From NCBI GenBank assembly GCA_910586275.1, contig CAJUIM010000045.1, positions 1 through 26,420 of the forward strand: a DNA stretch of 26,420 bases, given 5' to 3'. The notes under the pieces were generated by a model that was given only the letters and a program-made list of their open reading frames with translations, searched no databases and was not told where the DNA came from. Below, piece after piece: positions 1 to 7,726 of this stretch; position 1 is the stretch's first letter, and the number at the start of each line of letters is the position of its first letter. Source of the stretch: an uncultured Lachnospiraceae bacterium. Lineage in GTDB: Bacteria; Bacillota; Clostridia; Lachnospirales; Lachnospiraceae. A program made the position numbers and the translations under genes.

Positions 1-89
1 CGCAAAAAAATCCCTCCCGTGCGTCCGCCTCCCAACACAACATTCAGGCTGAACTGTTACCAATTTCCGCCGCAATTTTCCAAAATCAC

Positions 90-118
90 TTGTTTTTTAC
101 CTATGTATCTGCTAAACT
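90..118 (+). promoter_or_regulatory. Putative SigA-type promoter for the sensory operon
   Basis: A TTGTTT box at 90-95 and a TAAACT box at 113-118 are 17 bases apart. The matches to TTGACA and TATAAT are only 3/6 and 4/6, so this is a moderate candidate. It would start transcription near 125 and give a leader of about 150 bases before the HPt start codon. Confidence 0.4.
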
Positions 119-198
119 GAATGCGGGATATTTAACGGCGTGGCTGCATAAAAATAACTGTGACAGGAGAGCGGTTCATGCATTGTGAGGAACGGAAC

Positions 199-225
199 GG
201 AGGGCTGCTGAAGCAGTTCTTTTTT
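199..225 (+). terminator. Possible leader hairpin/attenuator
   Basis: CTGC (205-208), loop TGAA and GCAG (213-216) form a short hairpin that can be lengthened outward with G-U pairs. It is followed by six T residues at 220-225. It lies between the putative promoter and the first gene, so it could be an attenuator. The stem is weak, and I matched the leader to no known riboswitch. Confidence 0.25.
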
Positions 226-261
226 ACATATATTATCCGGCTGCAGGAATGCGGCACAAAG

Positions 262-271
262 AAGGAGGAGG
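262..271 (+). promoter_or_regulatory. Ribosome binding site that fixes the HPt start
   Basis: AAGGAGGAGG ends 7 bases before ATG 279. An upstream in-frame ATG at 249 would place this purine-rich tract inside the coding region, so 279 is the better start. Confidence 0.85.
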
Positions 272-278
272 AACGGCG

Positions 279-650
279 ATGGATGAACAATTTGAGAAAG
301 AACTGAAGGAAAACGGCGCAGGGGTGGATATGGCCGTCAAACGGTTTATGGGAAAGAAGGAACTGTATAAGAAATTTTTGGTGAAATTTCTTGCGGATCA
401 TAGCTGCGAGGCCATTGCGGAGCATATAGGCGGAAACAATTATGAGGAGGCTTTTAACAGCGCCCATACGCTGAAAGGAGTGGCCGGGAATCTGGGGTTG
501 GATCCCATTTATGAAAAGGCTTCGGAGATAACGGAATTGCTGCGCGGAAAGCAGCCGGACGAAGTGGATCGGACGAAGGTAGATGCGGTGGTGGAGGAAC
601 TGAGAAGGATAAACGGCATTTTCAAGGATATTATATCCAAATATGAATAA
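279..650 (+). CDS. Stand-alone HPt phosphotransfer protein
   Basis: A 123-residue protein consisting of one histidine phosphotransfer (HPt) domain. The motif AHTLKGVAGNLGL carries the expected phosphoryl-accepting His63, with the Lys and Gly that follow it in the family. There is no signal peptide or membrane segment, so it is cytoplasmic. HPt proteins shuttle phosphate between receiver domains and kinases. The kinase encoded at 4360-5790 has neither a receiver nor an HPt domain, while several free receivers are encoded downstream, so this protein may connect them in trans; that is inference. It is the first gene of the locus and is followed after 24 bases by a chemoreceptor gene. ATG 279 is preferred because a strong AAGGAGGAGG lies just upstream. 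Confidence 0.88.
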   Translation: MDEQFEKELKENGAGVDMAVKRFMGKKELYKKFLVKFLADHSCEAIAEHIGGNNYEEAFNSAHTLKGVAGNLGLDPIYEKASEITELLRGKQPDEVDRTKVDAVVEELRRINGIFKDIISKYE

Positions 651-674
651 GAACGGAGACAGAGGGACATCAAA

Positions 675-2660
675 ATGAGAAATACAAGGGCAAGCGAGAA
701 TAGAATCAGGACGAAACGGAGTATTTGCTTTAAAATTATGACAATGACGACAGCCATTGTCATTGTTGTAATGCTGATCTGCACAGCCGTTCTCAAGTAT
801 TCCATGCAGAGCCTGACGGAATCCATACTGCTGGATGTGCTGCAGCCTATGGTCAGGCAGTCGGCGAAAGCAGTAGAATCCAATATCCATCTGTTGGCCG
901 ACCGGATGATGATTCTGGCCACGGACAGCAGGCTGGACGGCACAGGAGAAATATCGGCCGGGAAAACAGAAGCATTGGAGAGTATTTACAACACTTATGA
1001 GTTTTACGGCATAGGGCTGTATGGAATGGACGGGGAAGGAATTGTGATGAAAGGGGAGGCTTATGACAGCCTGGCAGGAGAATCATGGTTCCGTCTGCTG
1101 CAGGAGACGGATAATCTGACCATTGCGGATCCTGTGGTAAAGGAAGGGTATGTGGGCATTCCCATGGGAATGCCGGTGAAGACGGAAGAGGAAACGACGG
1201 CATATTTGGTGGGAATATATAAATATGACATACTCAGTGATGTTCTCGGATCCATTCATATCGGGCAGAGCGGCATTGCGGTAATAATCAATGAAGAAGG
1301 TAAGATTGTGGCGCATCCCGAAACGGATGTGGTGAGGGCGGAACTGAACATTTATGATTTGGATACTTCCCCATCCGCGGCGCAGATTTTTGACCGGATG
1401 ATATCCAGGGAAATCGGGTCGGCAGAAGGGGTGGTGAACGGGCAAGAGGCCTATGTGGCTTTCTGTCCTGTCCGGGGGACGCATTGGTCTATCGCGGTGG
1501 AAGTGCCGAAGAAAGATTATATGCAGCAGACGAATAACGCGGTGCGCGATACAATGGTAGGGACGGCAGGCGCATTGGCAGTGGCGCTGCTTTTCATCGG
1601 CATAGTGACGACGGTTATTTCCAGGCAGCTGAAGGGAGCGATTGTGCGCATGAACGGGTTGGCGGATGGGGATCTGAAGTCGCCGGTAGAAGTAAGGAAA
1701 TCCGGAGATGAGGTGGAAATTCTGTCCGGTTCCCTGAAAGTCACCATCGAAAGTATGAACCGTTACATCATGGAGATACGCAGAGTCTTGGACCAGATTT
1801 CCAATGGCAATCTGAACGTGTCGGCGGAAGGGGAATACAAGGGGGATTTTGCGGTAGTCAGGGATTCCCTTATGCAGATTATTGATTCTCTGAACAAGGT
1901 GATGAAACACATTAACCGGACTGCCCGCCAGCTGATGGTGACGGCAGATAATGTGGGGAGTCAGTCGGAGGAAATGCATCAGGCTGCCGTCAGCCAGACA
2001 GGGGCTATGGATGTGCTGAATGCGGAAGTGGATGTCATCAAGCAGAATCTGGCTGAGGTGACGGAGAATACAAGAAAAACAAAAGAGCGGGCCGACGGCA
2101 TTGCCATGCAGATTGCGGGCGGAAACTGTAAGATGCAGGAACTGCAGAACGCAATGACGGAAATTGATAAAAATGCAGGTGACATAGAAAAAATCAGTAA
2201 ATTGATGGAAGAGATTGCGAAGCAGACCAATATCCTGGCACTGAACGCATCGGTAGAGGCGGCGAGGGCAGGAGAAGCAGGCAAAGGTTTTGCCGTTGTG
2301 GCACAGGAAGTGAGGAATCTGGCAGAACAAAGCGGCAGTGCGGCCAAGAATACGGTTACAATGATAGAGACGGCTATCAGCCATATCCGCCGGGCGGTAA
2401 AACTGACGGCAGAAACATCGGAATCTTTGGAAGAAATCAGCAAGAGTTCGGATGCAGTGACGGAGATTGCCGGATGTCTGTCTCAGACAGTGAATATTCA
2501 GGAAAACTCTTTATTGGAAATAACAGGCAGGATTGAAGATATGTCTGAAATCACAAAGCAGAATGAGCAATGTGCGGAAAGAGCCGCGGAGGCAAGCGTT
2601 GAACTGAAAGCGGAATCGGAGAAACTAAATAGACTGCTGGATAGTTTTCAGTTTCATTAG
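675..2660 (+). CDS. Methyl-accepting chemotaxis protein with extracellular (dCache-like) sensor
   Basis: A 661-residue transmembrane chemoreceptor. A short basic N-terminus leads into a first membrane helix (about residues 18-40). A large extracellular region follows (about 41-285) whose size and pattern fit a double Cache ligand-binding domain. A second membrane helix (about 290-313) precedes a HAMP domain and the long cytoplasmic coiled coil. The hairpin tip that contacts CheA and CheW is plain (KQTNILALNASVEAARAGEA, from Lys516). No C-terminal CheR-tethering pentapeptide is seen. The ligand cannot be predicted. The next gene, 24 bases on, encodes an FMN-binding lipoprotein on the same side of the membrane as the sensor, so a functional link is possible. 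Confidence 0.93.
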   Translation: MRNTRASENRIRTKRSICFKIMTMTTAIVIVVMLICTAVLKYSMQSLTESILLDVLQPMVRQSAKAVESNIHLLADRMMILATDSRLDGTGEISAGKTEALESIYNTYEFYGIGLYGMDGEGIVMKGEAYDSLAGESWFRLLQETDNLTIADPVVKEGYVGIPMGMPVKTEEETTAYLVGIYKYDILSDVLGSIHIGQSGIAVIINEEGKIVAHPETDVVRAELNIYDLDTSPSAAQIFDRMISREIGSAEGVVNGQEAYVAFCPVRGTHWSIAVEVPKKDYMQQTNNAVRDTMVGTAGALAVALLFIGIVTTVISRQLKGAIVRMNGLADGDLKSPVEVRKSGDEVEILSGSLKVTIESMNRYIMEIRRVLDQISNGNLNVSAEGEYKGDFAVVRDSLMQIIDSLNKVMKHINRTARQLMVTADNVGSQSEEMHQAAVSQTGAMDVLNAEVDVIKQNLAEVTENTRKTKERADGIAMQIAGGNCKMQELQNAMTEIDKNAGDIEKISKLMEEIAKQTNILALNASVEAARAGEAGKGFAVVAQEVRNLAEQSGSAAKNTVTMIETAISHIRRAVKLTAETSESLEEISKSSDAVTEIAGCLSQTVNIQENSLLEITGRIEDMSEITKQNEQCAERAAEASVELKAESEKLNRLLDSFQFH

Positions 2661-2684
2661 GCTGTAAAGACGGAGGGAAAGCAG

Positions 2685-3134
2685 ATGATACGATGGAAGA
2701 CGGCGGGAATCTTACTGGCATCAGTCTGTATGCTTGCAGGCTGCGGCACAGAGCAGCAGACCGGAATGCAGGACGGGACATACACGGCTCAGATGTCGGA
2801 ATATTCCCATGGATGGAAAGAATATGTGACGATTACCGTTAAAAACGGTGAGATTGTTGCGGCGGAGTATAATGCGGAGAATGCCAGCTGCTTTATCAAA
2901 AGCTGGGATAATGCATATATGAACAATATGAAGACGGCTATGGGGACATACCCAAACGAGTATACCAGATATTATGCCGGACAGCTTCTGGGGAAGACTG
3001 CAGTGCCTGAAATTGATGCGTTATCGGGTGCCACGACTTCGGCTGGAAATTTCAGGAGGCTGTCGCAGGCTGTGACGGAACAGGCAGTGAAAGGGGACTC
3101 TACAATTGTTTGCGTAGAACCGCAAGGAGATTGA
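2685..3134 (+). CDS. FMN-binding domain lipoprotein
   Basis: A 149-residue exported protein. The N-terminus is a lipoprotein signal ending in LAGC, so Cys20 would be lipidated and the protein held on the outer face of the cytoplasmic membrane. The mature part is a single FMN_bind domain. DALSGATTS (111-119) fits the Dxx(S/T)GA(T/S)x(S/T) motif where ApbE attaches FMN covalently, with Ser119 at the acceptor position instead of the more usual Thr. Such proteins act in extracellular electron transfer or flavin redox modules (family knowledge). GGAGGG at 2672-2677 is the ribosome site. It lies inside a signalling locus with no visible electron-transport gene, which is unusual. The stop codon overlaps the -35 box of the next promoter. 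Confidence 0.85.
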   Translation: MIRWKTAGILLASVCMLAGCGTEQQTGMQDGTYTAQMSEYSHGWKEYVTITVKNGEIVAAEYNAENASCFIKSWDNAYMNNMKTAMGTYPNEYTRYYAGQLLGKTAVPEIDALSGATTSAGNFRRLSQAVTEQAVKGDSTIVCVEPQGD

Positions 3135-3159
3135 CATTTAAGTCGATAAGTGCTATCAT
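3131..3159 (+). promoter_or_regulatory. Strong SigA-type promoter
   Basis: TTGACA (3131-3136, 6/6) and TATCAT (3154-3159, 5/6) are exactly 17 bases apart. The -35 overlaps the TGA stop of the lipoprotein gene. Initiation would fall near 3166, about 30 bases before the next start codon. Confidence 0.75.
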
Positions 3160-3168
3160 TATAGCACT
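3149..3168 (+). promoter_or_regulatory. Palindromic operator candidate over the -10 box
   Basis: AGTGCTAT and ATAGCACT form a perfect 8-bp inverted repeat around CATT. The whole -10 box lies inside it, the classic place for a repressor to block initiation. The likely transcription start is at its 3' edge, so it would not form a full RNA hairpin in transcripts from this promoter. The protein that binds is unknown, and no obvious local repressor is encoded beside it. Confidence 0.55.
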
Positions 3169-3198
3169 AATAAAAGGTGCAACGGAAGAGGAGTGGAT

Positions 3199-4278
3199 AT
3201 GGGACGGCAGCGTATATTGATTGTGGATGACGAAGAGGTGAACAGAGAGATACTGGATACGATGTTCAGTTTGGATTATAATATCTCTCAGGCATCAAAC
3301 GGACGGGAAGCAATAGAACTGATAGAGGAAAAAAATGATTTGGTATTGATTTTGCTGGACATTGTCATGCCGCTGATGGATGGGTTCGGGGTTCTGGAAT
3401 ATATGAAGAGACAAGGGCTGCTTGACAAGATTCCCGTCATACTGATTACCGGTGAAACGGTGAGGAACAGCGAGGACAGGGCATATTCCTACGGCATTGC
3501 CGATGTGATGCATAAGCCCTTTTATCCGGATATCGTTTTAAGAAGGGCAAATAATATAATCGAACTGTATCAGAATAAACGGAATATGGAGGAACGGCTT
3601 AAGGAACAGGAGGAAGCCATCCGTGCGCAGGAACAGAAAATCCGGCAGAACAATGAGTTTATGATAGATGCACTCAGTACGGTAGTGGAATTCCGGAGTT
3701 TGGAGACGGGAGAACATATTAAGAGAATTAAGTACTTTACAAGGGTGCTGCTGAAATATCTACAGAAGTATTACCCGCAATATGGGCTAACGCAGGAGCA
3801 GATTGGTGAGATTACCAGGGCGGCTGCGCTGCATGACATTGGAAAGATTGGAATATCCGATGCTATATTGTTAAAACCCGGGAAGCTGACGGACGGGGAG
3901 TTCGAGATTATGAAGGCACATACTACGATAGGCTGCGATATATTGGAATCTTTCTGTCAGGAACAGGATAATTTCTACAGATATTGCTATGAGATCTGCC
4001 GGCATCACCATGAAAGGTGGGACGGGAAAGGATATCCGGATCATCTGGCAGGAGACCAGATTCCGCTCAGTGCGCAGGTAGTTGCCATAGCAGATGTGTA
4101 TGATGCACTGGTGAGCAAGAGAGTATATAAAAGCGAATATGCAAATTCCGTGGCTTATGACATGATCATAAGCGGGGAATGCGGCCAGTTTGCACCGGAC
4201 GTATTGGAATGCTTTAAACTTGCCAAGGAAGATTTCTTTGATTTGGTAGAAGTCATAAAAATCTTGAATTTTCTATAA
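3199..4278 (+). CDS. Response regulator with intact HD-GYP domain (c-di-GMP phosphodiesterase)
   Basis: A 359-residue cytoplasmic regulator. The N-terminal receiver (about 4-120) has the acidic pair, phospho-acceptor Asp54 (LLDIVMP) and Lys106 (HKPF). A coiled linker rich in Glu, Gln and Arg (about 125-150) leads to an HD-GYP domain. All expected metal ligands are visible: ETGEH, His212-Asp213 in HDIGKIGI, the His of AHTTIG, HHHERWDGKGYP (GYP at 278-280) and the Asp of IADVYDAL. HD-GYP enzymes hydrolyse cyclic di-GMP, so phosphorylation probably sets this activity. ATG 3199 is chosen over an in-frame GTG at 3193 because GAGGAG ends 5 bases before it. It is transcribed from the strong promoter at 3131-3159. 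Confidence 0.92.
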   Translation: MGRQRILIVDDEEVNREILDTMFSLDYNISQASNGREAIELIEEKNDLVLILLDIVMPLMDGFGVLEYMKRQGLLDKIPVILITGETVRNSEDRAYSYGIADVMHKPFYPDIVLRRANNIIELYQNKRNMEERLKEQEEAIRAQEQKIRQNNEFMIDALSTVVEFRSLETGEHIKRIKYFTRVLLKYLQKYYPQYGLTQEQIGEITRAAALHDIGKIGISDAILLKPGKLTDGEFEIMKAHTTIGCDILESFCQEQDNFYRYCYEICRHHHERWDGKGYPDHLAGDQIPLSAQVVAIADVYDALVSKRVYKSEYANSVAYDMIISGECGQFAPDVLECFKLAKEDFFDLVEVIKILNFL

Positions 4279-4292
4279 AATTTGACTATATA
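4264..4292 (+). promoter_or_regulatory. Weak promoter candidate before the histidine kinase
   Basis: TTGAAT (4264-4269) and TATATA (4287-4292) are 17 bases apart, each a 4/6 match. It overlaps the end of the preceding gene in AT-rich sequence, so it may be chance. Confidence 0.3.
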
Positions 4293-4345
4293 GAACAAAA
4301 GTCAGCGAAACAACATAAAGTGTTTGGCTGTCTTTCGTTTTGCCC

Positions 4346-4350
4346 GGAGG
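4346..4350 (+). promoter_or_regulatory. Ribosome binding site that fixes the kinase start
   Basis: GGAGG lies 9 bases before ATG 4360. The reading frame stays open back to TTG 4324, but no ribosome site precedes that codon. Confidence 0.75.
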
Positions 4351-4359
4351 TGGAAGATT

Positions 4360-5790
4360 ATGGAATGGAATTGCGGTGGCGCATTTCCGACGGAGGATAT
4401 GCTGGAAATGGTTTTTATGTTTGATCACAGAGGGATTATAAACTGTGCCAATGCAGCCGCCAGAATGAAATTGGGGTATAAGGAAGAAATCTGCGGAGTA
4501 CATATCAGCAGTGTCCTTCCCGGTGCCTTTAAGCCGGCAGGGGAAGAGGGAGGCGTAGTTGACGTATGGGGCAGCGATGTCCGCAACCTTATGGCATACC
4601 GTAAAAATCTTACCTGTTTTCCCGTAGAAGTGAAAGTGATAGAGAAAGAGGATTCCGGAATCAGGGTATGCCTGATGAATGATTTGCTGGAAAAGGAATT
4701 CCTCAATAAAAAGATTGAGCAGATGGAACAGGAGATAGAGCAGGCATCCAAGGTGAAATCGGAATTTGTAGCCAATGTGACCCATGAGTTACGGACTCCG
4801 GTAAACGGAATTCTCGGAAATGTACGCGAATTGCTGGACATAGAGACGGATGACCGTAAGCTGCGGAACCTGAACCTTATGGAACGCTGCTGCGAGGATA
4901 TGCACAAATTAATAAACAATATCTTGGACTTTTCCAAACTGGATGCGGGCAAATTCGTATTGGATCCCCAAAAATTCAATTTGCGGGAGATGTTGGATTA
5001 CATAAAAGGAAACCATGTGAACCGTATTACCGAAAAGGGATTGGAGTTTTTCATGACGGTTTCGCCTCAGCTGCCGGAGTTTGTGGTAGGGGATGAACTG
5101 CGTATCGTACAGATACTGAACAACGTGCTGTCCAATGCCCAGAAGTTTACGTCGGTGGGGAAAATTTCCATGGAAGTGCTGCCTACGGCAGTCATGGACG
5201 ATAATGTGGAACTGTTTTTCATCATAGTGGATACCGGCATCGGCATTGACAAGGCGGATCAAGATAAGCTGTTTAAAAGCTTTTCACAGGTAGATGCATC
5301 CATATCCAGAAAATACGGAGGAACCGGGCTGGGACTGAATATCTGTAAACAGCTGGTGGAACTGATGGGCGGCAATATCAGAATGGAAAGCGTAAAAAAT
5401 CAAGGGACCACGGTTTCTTTCTCTATATGGCTGCAGCTTCCCGAAGAAGAAAAGGAAGTGATGGAGGCCAGAAAAGAGATGCTTCAGCCGGCCGGCCGCA
5501 AGGAGGGCGGCGAAGAGACAGAGGCTGCGCAGCTTCGGCAGTTCGGCACAAACGCAAACAAGGAAGAACTGAAAAAGAGCCTGTCTAAACTGATTCTCTG
5601 CGTGGAGATGGAGAATTGGGAAAAGGCGGAGATGTTCATGGAGAGCATACGGCAGCTGACGGACGGCGCGCCCCGGGAGGTAAGCATGCTGGTACTGCGG
5701 CTTAAGATGGCGGTGCAGAAGGAAAATTATGAAAAAATATCCGCCAATCTGGATAGCTTGAATGCATTGATTGATTCGGAGGAGAACTGA
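4360..5790 (+). CDS. PAS-domain sensor histidine kinase
   Basis: A 476-residue kinase with no membrane helix, so cytoplasmic. Domains in order: a PAS-like sensor (about 10-105), a short coiled coil, HisKA with phospho-acceptor His142 (NVTHELRTPVNGILG), and an ATPase domain with the N box (NNVLSNAQKF), DTGIGI and GGTGLGL. After the ATPase domain comes an acidic linker and about 75 residues that are probably helical. In this tail two 18-residue segments match each other (EMENWEKAEMFMESIRQL from 416; QKENYEKISANLDSLNAL from 453), which suggests a duplicated helical hairpin. There is no receiver or HPt domain; the flanking receiver/HD-GYP proteins are the likely targets. The gene ends 2 bases before the next start. 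Confidence 0.92.
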   Translation: MEWNCGGAFPTEDMLEMVFMFDHRGIINCANAAARMKLGYKEEICGVHISSVLPGAFKPAGEEGGVVDVWGSDVRNLMAYRKNLTCFPVEVKVIEKEDSGIRVCLMNDLLEKEFLNKKIEQMEQEIEQASKVKSEFVANVTHELRTPVNGILGNVRELLDIETDDRKLRNLNLMERCCEDMHKLINNILDFSKLDAGKFVLDPQKFNLREMLDYIKGNHVNRITEKGLEFFMTVSPQLPEFVVGDELRIVQILNNVLSNAQKFTSVGKISMEVLPTAVMDDNVELFFIIVDTGIGIDKADQDKLFKSFSQVDASISRKYGGTGLGLNICKQLVELMGGNIRMESVKNQGTTVSFSIWLQLPEEEKEVMEARKEMLQPAGRKEGGEETEAAQLRQFGTNANKEELKKSLSKLILCVEMENWEKAEMFMESIRQLTDGAPREVSMLVLRLKMAVQKENYEKISANLDSLNALIDSEEN

Positions 5791-5792
5791 CT

Positions 5793-6866
5793 ATGTTTAG
5801 TGCTGAAAAAGCGATAAGCGGAAGTAAGATATTGGTGGTCGATGACGTGGAGACCAACCGGATGATCCTGGAAGAAATCATTAAGGATATGGGATGCCGG
5901 CCGGTTCTGGCCGAAAGCGGGGTGGAAGCGCTGAAACTGTTTTACGAGTTCAGCCCGTCTTTGGTACTGACGGATATATCCATGCCGCAGATGGATGGGT
6001 ACGAACTTTGCAGGGTTCTGAAGGCAGATCCTAACAGCAGGGAAATACCGGTTATTTTCATTTCTGCTTTCGACGATCCGAAAGATATTGTGAAAGGGTT
6101 TTCCATCGGAGGGATTGATTATATAACAAAACCGTTTATTCCGGAAGTCGTGCAGTCCAGGGTAGGCGTGCATGTCCATCTTTATGAGGCAAACAAGGAA
6201 ATCACAGAGGCCAACCGAAGACTGCAGGCTTCTGTCAATGCGCAGCTTCGGCAGATGGAGGCAGAGAAGAGGAGTGTCCTGCATGCGCTTGCCAACATGG
6301 CGGCAAGAAATTCCCTGCATGCAGAGGAATATATGGGGAGACTGAGGTATGACTGTCGGATTTTGGCACAGGGAATGCAGCTTTCCCCTTCATTTGAATC
6401 GGAAATATCCGATACATATATAGATACGATAGAATTGGCGGCGGCATTGTGCGATGTGGGAAACATCGGAATACCGAAGGATGTGCTCCAGAAAAAAGAG
6501 AAACTCACGGAAGAAGAACAGATTCTGATGCGGAGCCATACTGACATAGGGGCAAGGCTGCTTTCGGATTTACAGGTATCCACTGATTATAACGATTATA
6601 TGCGGATGTCCATTGAAATTGCACAATGCCATCATGAAAATTGGAACGGCACCGGGTATCCGAATGGCCTGAAGGGGAATGAAATACCGCTGTCGGCGCA
6701 GATTGTCTCACTGATCAATGTGTTCTGTGCATTGACCGAGAGGAGAAGTTTCCGGGAAGAATACAGCAGAGAAGAGGCAATCGATATTATGAAAGCGGAT
6801 GCGGGAGAAAAATTCCATCCTGAAATTTTTAAAATTTTTTGTAAAATATTGCGGCAGCTGCATTGA
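5793..6866 (+). CDS. Response regulator with degenerate HD-GYP domain
   Basis: A 357-residue paralogue of the protein encoded at 3199-4278. The receiver looks functional: the acidic pair, phospho-acceptor Asp61 (LTDISMPQMDG) and Lys in TKPF. The HD-GYP domain keeps the fold pattern and GTGYP (286-290), but key residues are changed. The HD pair is Cys220-Asp221, DxGK reads DVGN, IADVYDAL reads LINVFCAL (Asn309 for Asp), and the ETGEH motif reads HAEEY. The two His of QCHHENW and that of SHTDIG remain. About five of the eight metal ligands of the family are gone, so phosphodiesterase activity is unlikely. It may act as a phosphorylation-controlled adaptor or partner of the intact paralogue (inference). 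GGAGGA lies about 9 bases before ATG 5793. Confidence 0.9.
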   Translation: MFSAEKAISGSKILVVDDVETNRMILEEIIKDMGCRPVLAESGVEALKLFYEFSPSLVLTDISMPQMDGYELCRVLKADPNSREIPVIFISAFDDPKDIVKGFSIGGIDYITKPFIPEVVQSRVGVHVHLYEANKEITEANRRLQASVNAQLRQMEAEKRSVLHALANMAARNSLHAEEYMGRLRYDCRILAQGMQLSPSFESEISDTYIDTIELAAALCDVGNIGIPKDVLQKKEKLTEEEQILMRSHTDIGARLLSDLQVSTDYNDYMRMSIEIAQCHHENWNGTGYPNGLKGNEIPLSAQIVSLINVFCALTERRSFREEYSREEAIDIMKADAGEKFHPEIFKIFCKILRQLH

Positions 6867-6886
6867 GCAGAAGCAGTATCCAGAGC

Positions 6887-6892
6887 GGGAGG
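6887..6892 (+). promoter_or_regulatory. Ribosome binding site that decides the CheR start
   Basis: GGGAGG touches ATG 6893, which is too close for normal initiation, but lies 9 bases before TTG 6902. This favours the TTG start. Confidence 0.5.
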
Positions 6893-6901
6893 ATGAGGGA
6901 C

Positions 6902-7723
6902 TTGATTACGGATGAAGAATTTTTAAGGATTGTCAGGTATTTAAAACCACGTTACGGCTTGGACTTGGAACAGAAAAAAGTTATAGTGAACGGCAGAATG
7001 GAGAATTATATCAGAGCCGGAGGATGGCCGAATTTCAATGCATACATGGACGATGTGGAAAAAGACAGAAGCGGTAATCTGGAAATGATACTTGTCAATA
7101 TGCTGACCACCAACCATACTTATTTTATGAGGGAATTTGAACATTTTGAATATTTCAGGAAGATAGTTCTTCCGTGGCTGAAGACAAAGGAAGGTGCCAA
7201 GAGGGATCTGCGTATCTGGTGCGGCGCGGCATCTACCGGAGAAGAGCCGTACATGATTGCCATGGTACTGAAAGATTTCTTCGGCATGGAGCATAATATG
7301 TGGGATACAAAAGTGCTGGCTACGGATGTATCTACCAAGGTGCTGAAGCAGGCGATGGCGGGCATATATTCCGGAGAGCAGCTGAAAAATGTGCCGGAGC
7401 AGTGGAAAAGGCATTTCTTCCAATTGGATAAAATCAGCGGGCAGTATATAGTGAAGGATGAACTGAAAAGCGAAGTTTTGTTCCGCCAGTTTAACTTAAT
7501 GGAATCTTTTCCGTTCAAGAAAAAATTACATACTATATTTCTGCGCAATGTTATGATATATTTTGATGAGAGGACTAAGGCGGAACTCCTCAAGAAGGTA
7601 TATGACAGTTTGGAACCGGGTGGTTATCTGTTTATCGGGATGACGGAAACTTTGGACAGGAATACGGTGCCATTTCAGATTATTCAGCCGTCAATCTTTA
7701 GAAAGCAGGGAGGAAATAATTGA
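6902..7723 (+). CDS. cheR: CheR, chemoreceptor glutamate methyltransferase
   Basis: About 273 residues. It transfers methyl groups from S-adenosylmethionine to glutamates on chemoreceptors for adaptation. The all-helical N-terminal domain contains TTNHTYFMRE. The SAM-binding motif IWCGAASTGEEPY is intact. The C-terminal part has FLRNVMIYFD and LEPGGYLFIGMTE, as in the family. The protein is cytoplasmic. TTG 6902 gives the N-terminus MITDEEFLRIVRYL, typical of CheR, with good ribosome-site spacing; ATG 6893 or TTG 6863 are alternatives, the last overlapping the preceding stop. It lies 3 bases before cheB, so the methylation pair is co-transcribed. Confidence 0.93.
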   Translation: MITDEEFLRIVRYLKPRYGLDLEQKKVIVNGRMENYIRAGGWPNFNAYMDDVEKDRSGNLEMILVNMLTTNHTYFMREFEHFEYFRKIVLPWLKTKEGAKRDLRIWCGAASTGEEPYMIAMVLKDFFGMEHNMWDTKVLATDVSTKVLKQAMAGIYSGEQLKNVPEQWKRHFFQLDKISGQYIVKDELKSEVLFRQFNLMESFPFKKKLHTIFLRNVMIYFDERTKAELLKKVYDSLEPGGYLFIGMTETLDRNTVPFQIIQPSIFRKQGGNN

Positions 7724-7726
7724 TGT

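Noticed and set aside
1083..2384. A long minus-strand open frame opposite the first chemoreceptor gene
   Set aside because: It is the antisense of a gene with clear domains; its translation has no family features.
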